Positions 32,386 to 40,147 of a stretch of DNA of 64,000 nucleotides are shown one piece after another. Origin of the DNA: Solwaraspora sp. WMMA2065 (GTDB lineage: Bacteria > Actinomycetota > Actinomycetes > Mycobacteriales > Micromonosporaceae); the NCBI RefSeq assembly GCF_030345075.1, contig NZ_CP128361.1, positions 6,386,001-6,450,000 of the forward strand. The letters are read 5' to 3'. The position numbers and the translations under genes are program-made. The first letter of the stretch is position 1. Every line of letters starts with the position of its first letter. The notes beneath the pieces are model-generated. The model ran no database searches. It was not told the origin of the DNA and saw only the letters and a program-made list of their open reading frames with translations.

Positions 32386-33330
32386 TCAGAACAGGGTCAG
32401 CGGCTGTGCCGGGATCGGTTCGGGTAGCCGGTCGAGCTGCGGCAGCGTGGCCCGTACCTCGTCGTGGAAGCGGCGGGCCAGGGCCGGCGCGTCGGCGTTG
32501 TCCGGGGTGTGGATGAACACCGTCGGCGAGCAGCCCTGCCGCAGCCAGGCCACCGATGCCTCGACCCAGCGTCGCCAGCCGGCGACGGTCTGCTCGACGT
32601 CGTCGCGGCCGAGGTAGCGCACGATCGGCCGGTCGGTCAGTGCCCGGGTGCGCAGCGGGGCGCGGGGCTTCTTGACCCAGGCGTCGCGTTCGGCGTCGCT
32701 GGTCGGCCCGGCGGCGAAGAACGTCGTGGTGTCGAACGGCACCCACTCGGCGTCAACGTCGCTCAGCACCCCTTCGAGCAGCCGGGTCGCGGCCGGGTCG
32801 GTGAAGAACGCCGGGTGGCGGACTTCGACCGCGTACCGGTGGTCGCGGGGGAGCCGGCGCAGGAAGCGGGCCAGGACGGGCACGTCGTCAGGGCCGAACG
32901 ACGCCGGCAGTTGGGCCCAGATCGCATGGGTACGCGGCCCGAGCGGGGCGATCGCGTCGAGGAAGGCGTGCAACGGTGCGTGGGCTTCGGTGAGCCGGTG
33001 GTCGTGGGTGACGGTCTTCGGCAGTTTGAGTACGAAGCGGAAGTCTGGGGCGGTCTGTGCTGCCCAGGTGGCCACGGTCTCCCGGGTCGGGGTGGCGTAG
33101 AAGGTGGTGTTGCCTTCGACGGCGGTGCACCAGGTGGCGTAGTGGCGCAGCCGCTCGGCCGGCGGCAGCGGGTGCGCGATCAGCCGTCCCTGCCAGGACC
33201 TGTGTGTCCACATCGCGCAGCCAACGTACAGCTGGGGCCTTGTCGGCGAGGGGGAGGCGGCGTCGATGCTCGGCACGGCCACAACGATAGGGCCATCCGG
33301 TTGGAGCGCTGGACTTAACGCCGTGTTCAT
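32386..33330 (-). CDS. DUF72 (YecE-like) protein
   Basis: 314 residues from the ATG at 33330. The pattern of the DUF72 TIM-barrel family is clear: LYVGCAMWTHRSWQGRL, then RLRHYATWCTAVEGNTTFYA, TPDFRFVLKLPKTVTHDHR-like text, WAQLPASFGPDDVPVLARFL, HRYAVEVRHPAFF, RALTDRPIVRYLGRDD and VFIHTPDNADAPALARRFHD. The fold resembles endonuclease IV and sugar isomerases, but the reaction is not known. The 78 codons that precede this ATG in the same frame overlap the promoter and start of the HNH gene and look like noise. The first 35 residues are variable. Confidence 0.88.
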   Translation of the reverse strand: MNTALSPALQPDGPIVVAVPSIDAASPSPTRPQLYVGCAMWTHRSWQGRLIAHPLPPAERLRHYATWCTAVEGNTTFYATPTRETVATWAAQTAPDFRFVLKLPKTVTHDHRLTEAHAPLHAFLDAIAPLGPRTHAIWAQLPASFGPDDVPVLARFLRRLPRDHRYAVEVRHPAFFTDPAATRLLEGVLSDVDAEWVPFDTTTFFAAGPTSDAERDAWVKKPRAPLRTRALTDRPIVRYLGRDDVEQTVAGWRRWVEASVAWLRQGCSPTVFIHTPDNADAPALARRFHDEVRATLPQLDRLPEPIPAQPLTLF

Positions 33331-33448
33331 CGACTCGTCTTGATCAATGTAATCGAGGAGCTTAGATTCCCGGTATCGACCTGCCCACCGTATCCCCAGG
33401 CCGGAGCGCCCGACCCGGCCGCGGCGGGCAGCGACACCAGGAGCCCAC

Positions 33449-34102
33449 ATGGCCCGCCCCACCGTCAACGTCCGCCGCACCGTCAGCGCCGTCGTCGCAG
33501 CCACGGTCGCCGCCGCCGTCGCCCTCACCGTGACCGCCGTCCCCGCACAGGCCACCCCGCCCAACATCCCGTCCTACAGCACGGCGCTCAGCCGGCTGAA
33601 CTCGCTGACCGTGGCCGCCGAGTCGCACCAGTCGAGCTACAACCGGTCGCTGTTCCCGCACTGGATCACCATCACCGGCAGCTGCAACACCCGGGAGCAG
33701 GTGCTCAAGCGCGACGGCAGCAACGTCGTGGTCAACAGCAGCTGCGCCGCGACCTCCGGGTCCTGGTACAGCCCGTTCGACGGAGCCACCTGGACGCAGG
33801 CGTCGGACGTAGACATCGACCACATGGTGCCGCTCGCCGAGGCGTGGCGTTCCGGTGCCTGGGCCTGGTCCACCGCCCGGCGTCAGACGTACGCCAACGA
33901 CCTCGGCGGGCCGGAGCTCTGGGCGGTCACCGACAACGTCAACCAGTCCAAGGGCGACAAGGACCCGGCCGACTGGCAGCCGCCACTCGCGGCGTTCCGC
34001 TGCACCTACGCCCGGGCCTGGATCCAGGTGAAGTGGTACTACGACCTGACAGTGGACAGCGCGGAGAAGTCCGCCCTGTCCGGCATGCTGGCCACCTGCT
34101 GA
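33449..34102 (+). CDS. secreted HNH-family nuclease
   Basis: 217 residues. Signal peptide: VRRTVSAVVAATVAAAVALT, cleavage near AQA|TPPN. The mature protein belongs to the secreted HNH nucleases (GmrSD C-terminal/DUF1524-like): DIDHMVPLAEAWRSGAWAWS provides the DH pair of the beta-beta-alpha-metal site, and AVTDNVNQSKGDKDPADWQP supplies the conserved Asn and His/Asp-type ligands. Four Cys (CNTRE, CAATS, FRCTY, LATC) probably form two disulfides. Such enzymes degrade external DNA/RNA for phosphate or nucleosides. The gene is divergent from DUF72. Confidence 0.88.
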   Translation: MARPTVNVRRTVSAVVAATVAAAVALTVTAVPAQATPPNIPSYSTALSRLNSLTVAAESHQSSYNRSLFPHWITITGSCNTREQVLKRDGSNVVVNSSCAATSGSWYSPFDGATWTQASDVDIDHMVPLAEAWRSGAWAWSTARRQTYANDLGGPELWAVTDNVNQSKGDKDPADWQPPLAAFRCTYARAWIQVKWYYDLTVDSAEKSALSGMLATC

Positions 34103-34170
34103 CCCTGCGGCGTACTGGCCACCTTGCTGACCTGACCGCCCTGTCGGGCAGCCCGGCTAGCCTGCCTCGC

Positions 34171-34809
34171 ATGAGTCTTGCGGTCACGGTCGGGATCACC
34201 ACGGCACTGTCCGGCATCGACGACGAGGGGGCGGCGCACAACCGCGCCGCCCTCGACCAGTTGAGCGCCGCGCTGGCCGCCGAGGGCGTCGGCTGGCAGG
34301 AGCAGTATGCGGCGGCGGTCCCGTCGACCCGGCCGCACCTGCGCAGCCTGCCGACCAACTGGCTGCACCAGCTGCGCCGGGTGCTGGCCCTGGTGGACGT
34401 GGACCGGCCGGTCACCCCGGTCACCGACGTGAGCGGGCTCGCCGCCGACCGGGAGCTGGTCGACGACCAGGCGTCGATGCTGGAGTCGCACCTGCTGTGC
34501 CACTCCGACACCGCCGGCTACTACGTGCCGGCCGATCTCGGCGACCCGGTGTTCCTGCCGGGCGAGGCAGGGGTGGCCGGCGGCGGCATCGTCGGGTCGA
34601 GTTCGGCTCTGCTCGCCGAGCTACGGCGCTGTGCCCCGGCGCTCGGCGTCCGGCTGGACCCGGCCGGGAATTTGCCGGACACGGAGGCGGCCCGGCTGTT
34701 CGCGGTGCCCGACGGCACCGCCTTCTCCGCCGAGACACAGGCGTGGCTCACCCTGCACGAGGCGGGCCGGGCGAGCATCACCTGCGGCCGGGCCATCGTG
34801 TTCCACTGA
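34171..34809 (+). CDS. hypothetical protein of unknown function
   Basis: 212 residues from the ATG at 34171. No signal peptide or transmembrane helix. Readable blocks: SLAVTVGITTALSGIDDEGA, ALDQLSAALAAEGVGWQEQY, RPHLRSLPTNWLHQLRRVLA, LLCHSDTAGYYVPADLGDPV, EAGVAGGGIVGSSSALLAEL and FSAETQAWLTLHEAGRASIT. The central part with HSDTAGYYVP and GSSSALL suggests an alpha/beta domain that may bind a ligand, but I do not recognise a named family. Codon use is normal for the window and the frame is strong, so the gene is probably real. It follows the HNH gene by 68 bp. Confidence 0.7.
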   Translation: MSLAVTVGITTALSGIDDEGAAHNRAALDQLSAALAAEGVGWQEQYAAAVPSTRPHLRSLPTNWLHQLRRVLALVDVDRPVTPVTDVSGLAADRELVDDQASMLESHLLCHSDTAGYYVPADLGDPVFLPGEAGVAGGGIVGSSSALLAELRRCAPALGVRLDPAGNLPDTEAARLFAVPDGTAFSAETQAWLTLHEAGRASITCGRAIVFH

Positions 34810-34830
34810 CCCTGACCCTGACCCTGACCC
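34807..34830 (+). repeat. TGACCC hexamer x4
   Basis: Four perfect TGACCC units follow each other; the first contains the stop codon TGA of the preceding gene. It resembles the duplicated stop region after the desaturase. Slippage is the simplest explanation. Confidence 0.8.
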
Positions 34831-34916
34831 CTGGCCGCGCCTGCTGACCGTGACCGTGCCCCTGGTCGACCGGCCTCCGGCCGGGCGGCGCATCGCCCCC
34901 CGGCCGGCCGGTGTGC

Positions 34917-36134
34917 TCAGCGCAGCACGTGGGAAAGCTGTTCGATGGCGAAGTCCACGTCGGAAGCATCGGCGACCAGCGGTGGAGCCAGCCGGATCGT
35001 CGCACCGTGGGTGTCCTTGGCCAGTACGCCCCGTTCGGCGAGCCGTTCGCAGGCCTGCCGACCGGTCGTCCGCCGTGGGTCCAGGTCCAGCCCGGCCCAC
35101 AGCCCGCGACCTCGGACGGCGAGCAGCCGTCCCTCGTCGCGCAGCGCGTCGAGCCCGGCGTGCAGTCGGGTACCCAGCTCCGCCGAGCGCCGCTGGTACT
35201 CGCCGGTGGCCAGCAGCCGCACCACCTCGGTGGCGACCGCGCAGGCGAGAGCGTTGCCGCCGAACGTCGAGCCGTGTTCGCCGGGGCGCAGCACGCCGAG
35301 CACCGGCCGGTCGGCGACCACCGCCGATACCGGCACGATGCCGCCGCCGAGCGCCTTGCCGAGGATGTACATGTCCGGCACCACGCCCTCGTGGTCGCAG
35401 GCGAACGTCGCCCCGGTGCGGCCCAGGCCGGACTGGATCTCGTCGGCGAGCAGCAGCACGTCGTTGCGGGTGCACAGGTCCCGTACCCCGGTCAGGTAGC
35501 CGTCCGGCGGCACCACCACGCCCTGCTCGCCCTGGATCGGTTCCAGCAGCACCGCGACGCAGGTCTCGTCGATCGCGTCGGCCAGCGCGGCGAGGTCGCC
35601 GTACGGCACGATCCGGAACCCCGGGGTGTACGGCCCGAAGCCGTCGCGGGCCTCGGCGTCGGTGGAGAAGCTGACGATCGTCGTGGTCCGGCCGTGGAAG
35701 TTGCCGTCGGTCACGACGATGGTGGCCTGCCCGTCCGGTACGCCCTTGACCTGGTAGCCCCATTTGCGGGCGACCTTGATCGCGGTCTCCACCGCCTCGG
35801 CGCCGGTGTTCATCGGCAGCACCATGTCCTTGCCGCACAGCTCGGCCAGCTCCCGGCAGAAGTCGGCGAACCGGTCGTGGCTGAACGCCCGACTGGTCAG
35901 GGTGAGCCGGTCCAGCTGGGCGTGCGCGGCGGCGGTCAACGTCGGATGCCGGTGGCCGAAGTTGAGCGCCGAGTAGCCGGCCAGGCAGTCGAGGTAGCGC
36001 CGGCCGTCGACGTCGGTGACCCAGGCACCGGCGGCCTCGCTGATCACCACCGGCAGCGGGTGGTAGTTGTGCGCGGTCCAGCGTTCGGCGTCGCGTACCG
36101 CCCCCGGCGTCCGCAGCATCCCGTCGACGATCAT
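34917..36134 (-). CDS. rocD: ornithine aminotransferase
   Basis: 405 residues, class III PLP aminotransferase of the ornithine-oxo-acid type. Signposts: AHNYHPLPVVISEAAGAWVT, the substrate/PLP region CLAGYSALNFGHRHP, MNTGAEAVETAIKVARKWGY, TDGNFHGRTTTIVSFSTD, ILLEPIQGEQG-like LLEPIQGEQGVVVPPDGYL, LLADEIQSGLGRTG with the PLP-ring Asp, and the PLP Lys in LGKALGGGIVPVSAV. It converts ornithine and 2-oxoglutarate to glutamate semialdehyde and glutamate. The ATG at 36134 overlaps the stop of the preceding DDAH-like gene (ATGA). With that gene it forms an arginine/ornithine catabolic pair. Confidence 0.96.
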   Translation of the reverse strand: MIVDGMLRTPGAVRDAERWTAHNYHPLPVVISEAAGAWVTDVDGRRYLDCLAGYSALNFGHRHPTLTAAAHAQLDRLTLTSRAFSHDRFADFCRELAELCGKDMVLPMNTGAEAVETAIKVARKWGYQVKGVPDGQATIVVTDGNFHGRTTTIVSFSTDAEARDGFGPYTPGFRIVPYGDLAALADAIDETCVAVLLEPIQGEQGVVVPPDGYLTGVRDLCTRNDVLLLADEIQSGLGRTGATFACDHEGVVPDMYILGKALGGGIVPVSAVVADRPVLGVLRPGEHGSTFGGNALACAVATEVVRLLATGEYQRRSAELGTRLHAGLDALRDEGRLLAVRGRGLWAGLDLDPRRTTGRQACERLAERGVLAKDTHGATIRLAPPLVADASDVDFAIEQLSHVLR

Positions 36135-36946
36135 CGGCTCGACCCCCTCAGCTCCAGGGTGCAGCATTTCGGGCCGCCGCCAGCCTTGCGCAGCTCGGAC
36201 AGGTCGACCCCGATCGGGTGGTAGCCGCGTTCGCGCAGCGCCGCCGCCAGCCCGTCGGCCTGCACCGGCAGCACCACGTGCCGGCCGTCGCTGACCGCGT
36301 TGAGGCCGAACGCGGCGGCGTCGGCCAGGCTGGCAGTGACGGCGTCCGGGAACAGCCGGCGCAGCACCGCCTGACTGCCGGGCGAGAACGCCTCCGGCAG
36401 GTACGCGATGGTCCGCTCGTCGATCACGGCGAGTGCCGTGTCCAGGTGGTAGAAGCACGGGTCGACCAGTTGCAGGGTGACCACCGGGCGGCCGAACACC
36501 TCCTGGGCGTGGGCGTGCGCAGCGTGCGAGGTGCGGAATCCGGTGCCGGCCAGCAGGTAGTCGCCGACCACCAGGAGGTCGCCTTCGCCTTCGTTGACGT
36601 GTTTGGCCTCGTGCACCGGGAAGCCGGCCTGCTCCAGCCAGTCGCGGTAGGCGGGTGCCTCGTCGGCCCGCTGCGGCTCGCGGAACTGCACGGCCAGGGC
36701 CCGGCTGTCGATGACGGTGGCGCCGTTGGCGGCGAAGACCATGTCGGGCAGGCCGGGCAACGGCTCGATCTCATCGACGGTGTGGCCCAGTTCCAGGTAG
36801 GTCCGGCGCAGCTGGTCCCACTGCGCGATCGCCAGCTCCCGGTCGACGGGGCGGGCCGGGTCCATCCACGGGTTGATCGCGTATTCCACGGCGAAGTACG
36901 TCGGCCGGCACATCAGGTACTGCCGGCGGGTGGCGTGCATCGTCAT
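36131..36946 (-). CDS. ddaH: DDAH-like amidinohydrolase
   Basis: 271 residues from the ATG at 36946, which has AGGAG 8 bases upstream. It has the guanidino-modifying enzyme fold: MCRPTYFAVEYAINPWMDP, LPGLPDMVFAANGATV (acidic substrate-binding pocket), VNEGEGDLLVVGDYLLAGTG, the catalytic His in DPCFYHLDTALAV, and the nucleophile Cys in GGPKCCTLELRG near the C-terminus. Members hydrolyse dimethylarginine, arginine or related guanidines to citrulline plus an amine. Because it is coupled to ornithine aminotransferase, arginine-derived substrates are likely. Exact specificity cannot be read from the sequence. No Lrp-type regulator lies beside it. Confidence 0.9.
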   Translation of the reverse strand: MTMHATRRQYLMCRPTYFAVEYAINPWMDPARPVDRELAIAQWDQLRRTYLELGHTVDEIEPLPGLPDMVFAANGATVIDSRALAVQFREPQRADEAPAYRDWLEQAGFPVHEAKHVNEGEGDLLVVGDYLLAGTGFRTSHAAHAHAQEVFGRPVVTLQLVDPCFYHLDTALAVIDERTIAYLPEAFSPGSQAVLRRLFPDAVTASLADAAAFGLNAVSDGRHVVLPVQADGLAAALRERGYHPIGVDLSELRKAGGGPKCCTLELRGSSR

Positions 36947-37116
36947 GCGGCTGGCTCCTGTGGGTCGAAGGCGCGCCCCGGCGGTGGCCGTGGGCTGGCG
37001 CTTGTTCTCCACGCTAAGGGCTAGCACCCGCAGAAACCATCGCCAGGAGTTGCTTCTAGCAGCGATTCGTTGCGTCATCGATGACTGCGGCATGCGCTTT
37101 GTTGCGTACGCACGCT

Positions 37117-37148
37117 TTCGGGGGGCGACCACGCTGTCGCCCCCCGAA
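37117..37148 (-). terminator. terminator hairpin of the DUF4190-like gene
   Basis: TTCGGGGGGCGAC (37117-37129) pairs perfectly with 37136-37148 around a 6-base loop. It is 107 bp past the stop of the minus-strand membrane-protein gene at 37255 and just outside the ddaH promoter area. Confidence 0.8.
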
Positions 37149-37159
37149 GATGCGGTACC

Positions 37160-37234
37160 CGGTGAACCACCGGTTCGGTCGGCCCTCGTGCGGTGAACCA
37201 CCGCTGCCGGGCCCTGCGGGGCGGTGAACCACCG
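37160..37234 (-). repeat. three CGGTGAACCACCG boxes at 31-bp spacing
   Basis: The 13-bp box CGGTGAACCACCG occurs at 37160-37172, 37191-37203 and 37222-37234, each exactly 31 bp apart, separated by 18-bp spacers that are only partly alike. Each box is itself near-palindromic (CGGTG...CACCG). It lies in the 3' untranslated region of the membrane-protein gene at 37255. Confidence 0.8.
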
Positions 37235-37254
37235 TCCCGGGTCACGATTGCCCG

Positions 37255-37881
37255 TCAGAAGATTCCGGCAAACTGTGAATCAAGCCACTGCCGTACCTGC
37301 TGCACCATGTCGGTCTCGGTGGTCAGCCAGCTCAGCGCGCCGGTCAGCGCAAGGCTGCCGACGATCATCGTCCCGAGGGCGAGGACGATGCCCGTCAGCG
37401 CCTCGGTCCGGCCGGCGATGTGCCGGCGGGCCGTCGCCGAGATCCCGCCGAGGCCGGTGGCGAGGGCGATCACCCCGATCGCGATCCCGTACGGTGCCAG
37501 CGGCCCGGACAGCACGAACAACGCGCCGGCGACCCCGGTGATCAAACTGACCGTGGCCAGCAGGCTGGCCCGGGGCCGTGGGCCGGCAGGTGCCGGCGGG
37601 GGAGCCGGCCGGGGGTCGCCGCCCTCCCGGGTGGGTGGCTCGGGGCGCGGTCCGGGCGGCGACGGCCGGGTTGCCGGATCGGTGAACCCGGCCCGCGTGT
37701 TGTCGGCCCGCGTCGCGTCGGCCCGTGCGGTGTCGTGCCGCTGCGTCTCGGCGCGGTCGGCGGCCCGCTCGGCGTCGTCGGCCGTGCCGGTCGCGGTCGC
37801 GGTGGAACCGCCGGTCGGTGGTGGGTCGTCCGCCGGCCTCGTCGGCTCCGTGCGCCGGGACAGCGAGGGAATCCTGACCAT
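37255..37881 (-). CDS. membrane protein with disordered N-terminus (DUF4190-like)
   Basis: 208 residues from the ATG at 37881, chosen for AAGGAGGTC 5-6 bases upstream. The first 110 residues are hydrophilic and repetitive (ADRAETQRHDTARADATRAD; PPAPAGPRP), followed by three hydrophobic segments: ASLLATVSLITGVAGALFVL, APYGIAIGVIALATGLGGIS and ALTGIVLALGTMIVGSLALT. It ends with an amphipathic helix (MVQQVRQWLDSQFAGIF). The G-x-IA-I-x-LG-GI pattern between helices resembles DUF4190 membrane proteins. No function is assigned. It is divergent from the MarR regulator at 38044. Confidence 0.75.
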   Translation of the reverse strand: MVRIPSLSRRTEPTRPADDPPPTGGSTATATGTADDAERAADRAETQRHDTARADATRADNTRAGFTDPATRPSPPGPRPEPPTREGGDPRPAPPPAPAGPRPRASLLATVSLITGVAGALFVLSGPLAPYGIAIGVIALATGLGGISATARRHIAGRTEALTGIVLALGTMIVGSLALTGALSWLTTETDMVQQVRQWLDSQFAGIF

Positions 37882-38043
37882 GACAGACCTCCTTATCGGT
37901 ACGCCGGACCGCACCGCGGCTGGGCGGGTCTCCGACGGTTGCCGGCTTGCAGTACCCGGATGTCCGGTCCGCCACACCAGTCACGGTCAAGCAGGTGGCG
38001 ATACCCTCGGGCGGTCAGGTTCCGATCATGGGCGGGTGTAGCG

Positions 38044-38547
38044 GTGACGGTGAGGCCAGCAGGACCGGAAGCGGATCAAGGGACGCGCGGTCCCGACGAT
38101 CCGCCGGAGCTCACGGACTACTTCCGTCAGCTGCTGTGGCAACGGCACATCGTCGGTCTCTGCCGGGCCGGGGCGGCGGCGACCCGCATCGGTGAGGCCG
38201 CCGCCGCGCGGACCGGCCGTAACCTCACCCAGTTCCTGGTGCTGGGCATGCTCGACGCCACCGGTCCCCGTTCCCAGCAGGAGCTCAGCGACGGGTTACG
38301 GACCGACCGGACCACGATGGTCGGCACGGTCGACGCGTTGGAACGCGCCGGTCTGGTCACCCGGCAGCGCAATCCGACCAACCGGCGGGCGTACATCGTC
38401 ACCATCAGCCCGGCCGGTCGGGCGGCCCTCGCGACGATCTCGGCCGACGCGGCGACCCTCGAGGCCCGGTTCTTCGAGCGGCTCACCGCCGACGAGCGGG
38501 ACCAGTTGGTCGGCCTGATCGGCAAGCTACTGATCGGTGCCGACTAG
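38044..38547 (+). CDS. MarR-family transcriptional regulator
   Basis: 167 residues from the GTG at 38044. The winged helix-turn-helix is clear: NLTQFLVLGMLDATGPRSQQ, ELSDGLRTDRTTMVGTVDAL, ERAGLVTRQRNPTNRRAYIV with the wing TISPAGRAAL. Helices at both ends form the dimerisation region. MarR proteins usually repress a neighbouring gene and release DNA on binding phenolic or oxidised ligands. Possible targets are the divergent membrane protein or the DNA glycosylase whose start is 11 bp downstream; no clear palindrome was noticed in the short intergenic region. Confidence 0.92.
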   Translation: MTVRPAGPEADQGTRGPDDPPELTDYFRQLLWQRHIVGLCRAGAAATRIGEAAAARTGRNLTQFLVLGMLDATGPRSQQELSDGLRTDRTTMVGTVDALERAGLVTRQRNPTNRRAYIVTISPAGRAALATISADAATLEARFFERLTADERDQLVGLIGKLLIGAD

Positions 38548-38558
38548 GCTCTGCTGTC

Positions 38559-39428
38559 ATGCCCGAGGGCCACACCATCCACCGGCTGGCCGCCCACCAC
38601 CACGCCGTACTCGGCGGAGCGCAGGTCGTCGCGACCAGCCCGCAGGGTCGGTTCACCGCCGGCGCCGCCCAACTCACCGGCGCCACCCTCGCCGCCACCG
38701 AGGCGTACGGCAAGCATCTGCTGCACCACTACCGGGGCGGTCCGGGAGGCGGCATCCTGCACGTGCATCTGGGCCTCTACGGCACCGTCGCCGACGGGCC
38801 GGGACAGCCGCCCGCACCGGTCGGGCAGATCCGGCTGCGGCTGGTCGGCGGGCCGGCAGTGGCAGCCGACGGACCGTCCGCGACAGCCGGCGTAACCGAC
38901 CGCCGACACTGGCTGGACCTGCGCGGACCGGCCGCCTGCGAACTGCTCACCGAGGCCGAGGCCGACGCCCTGCGGGACCGGCTCGGCGCCGACCCGCTGC
39001 GCGACGACGCCGACCCGGACACCGCCGGCGGACGGATCCGGCGCAGCGTCAGGCCGCTCGGCGCGTTGCTGCTCGACCAGACGATCGTCGCCGGGGTCGG
39101 CCTGGTCTACGCCACCGAGGTGCTGTTCCGGGCCGGGATCGCGCCGACCACGCCTGGCCGGCGGCTGACCGCCGACCAGTGGCAGCGGATCTGGGCCGAC
39201 CTGGTCACCCTGATGCGGATCGGGGTGCGTCGGGGCCGGATCGACACCGTCCGCGACGAGCACCTGCCGGAGGCGATGGGCCGGGCGCCGCGCAACGACC
39301 GGCACGGTGGGGAGGTGTACGTCTACCGGCGTGCCGGCCAACCCTGCCTGTGCTGCGGCACCACCGTGGCCGCCGGAGCGCTGGCCGCCCGCAACACCTA
39401 CTGGTGTCCGACCTGCCAACCGGGCTGA
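38559..39428 (+). CDS. Fpg/Nei-family DNA glycosylase (Nei2-like)
   Basis: 289 residues. The mature N-terminus is Pro2-Glu3 (MPEGHTIHRLA), the catalytic pair of the Fpg/Nei family. Other features: GKHLLHHYRG with the conserved Lys, HVHLGLYG, the helix-two-turn-helix LLDQTIVAGVGLVYATEVLF, and a C-terminal zinc finger CLCCG ... YWCPTCQ. The PEGH (not PELP) start points to endonuclease VIII/Nei2 rather than MutM. It removes oxidised pyrimidines and cuts the strand by beta/delta elimination. It is probably co-transcribed with the upstream MarR gene (11 bp gap). Confidence 0.94.
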   Translation: MPEGHTIHRLAAHHHAVLGGAQVVATSPQGRFTAGAAQLTGATLAATEAYGKHLLHHYRGGPGGGILHVHLGLYGTVADGPGQPPAPVGQIRLRLVGGPAVAADGPSATAGVTDRRHWLDLRGPAACELLTEAEADALRDRLGADPLRDDADPDTAGGRIRRSVRPLGALLLDQTIVAGVGLVYATEVLFRAGIAPTTPGRRLTADQWQRIWADLVTLMRIGVRRGRIDTVRDEHLPEAMGRAPRNDRHGGEVYVYRRAGQPCLCCGTTVAAGALAARNTYWCPTCQPG

Positions 39429-39438
39429 CCAGCCGTCG

Positions 39439-40083
39439 TCACCACCATTTGCGCTTCGGTGGACGCACCACGACCGAGCCGAAGATCACGTTGCAGACCA
39501 CCTGGATGACCGGGGCACCGGGCCGGGGCGGTGCGGTCAGCTTCGACTTCTTGTCGCCGAACACCGCCGTGCCGGTCATCCGGACGTCGACCCCCTCCGG
39601 CACGTACACCGTGACCGAGCCGAAGATGGCGGTCGCCTCGATCGTGGTCACCTGATGCTGGATCTGGGCGTCCTGCAACTCGATCTTGCAGTCGCCGAAG
39701 ACCGCCCGTGCCTCCACCCGGTCCGGCACCAGCCAGTGTCCCTTGCGCACCTCGTCGCCGAAGATCGCCACCATCCGCTCCACCGGGGCGGGCAGCGTCG
39801 CGCCGCTGCCCGGCACCGCCGGATACGCCGGACCGCGCGCCGCCAGCGCACCCGGCCCGGCGGCGACCGGCAGCCCACCAGACGGCTCGATGGGCAGGTC
39901 GGCGGTGAGCCGGGCCAGCTCACCCCGGGTCTTGGCCTGATGCGCCTCAGTGGCCCGGTCGGCGTACTCGTCGAGGGTCAGGCGGCCTTCCGCGGTCGCC
40001 TGGCCGAGCAACTCCACCACCTGCTCCCGCTCGGTGTCCGAGACGCGCAGGTGATCGTCGCTGGAATGGGTCGCCGGGTCCAC
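39439..40083 (-). CDS. DUF1707 and LiaF-like C-terminal domain protein
   Basis: 214 residues. The N-terminal DUF1707 segment reads LRVSDTEREQVVELLGQATA, EGRLTLDEYADRATEAHQAK, TRGELARLTADLP. After a Pro/Ala/Gly linker the C-terminal half is a beta-helix-like domain (DUF2154/LiaF type): VAIFGDEVRKGHWLVPDRVE, RAVFGDCKIELQDAQIQHQV, IEATAIFGSVTVYVPEGVDV, TAVFGDKK and NVIFGSVVVRPPK, with four FG(D/S) turns at regular spacing. LiaF proteins dampen the cell-envelope-stress LiaRS system; actinobacterial DUF1707 proteins are widespread and poorly known. No transmembrane helix is present, unlike classical LiaF. It is convergent with the glycosylase gene. Confidence 0.9.
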   Translation of the reverse strand: MDPATHSSDDHLRVSDTEREQVVELLGQATAEGRLTLDEYADRATEAHQAKTRGELARLTADLPIEPSGGLPVAAGPGALAARGPAYPAVPGSGATLPAPVERMVAIFGDEVRKGHWLVPDRVEARAVFGDCKIELQDAQIQHQVTTIEATAIFGSVTVYVPEGVDVRMTGTAVFGDKKSKLTAPPRPGAPVIQVVCNVIFGSVVVRPPKRKWW

Positions 40084-40147
40084 CCACCAAGCCTAACGGC
40101 CACGCCCAACGGCAACCGCTACCCGTCCGGCCCGGCCAGGCGCCCGC

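Larger units (their letters stand above)
36947..37254. other. 308-bp intergenic region upstream of ddaH-rocD
   Basis: No gene is supported. It holds the promoter area of ddaH (an AT-richer stretch at about 37035-37110 with CAACGAATCGCTGCTAGAAG on the minus strand), a terminator hairpin for the gene to the right and a 31-bp-period repeat, both listed separately. Confidence 0.5.

Noticed and set aside
37160-37234. CRISPR-like array (three short repeats with even spacing)
   Set aside because: Repeats are only 13 bp, spacers 18 bp, three units, no cas genes; outside the size range of CRISPR arrays.
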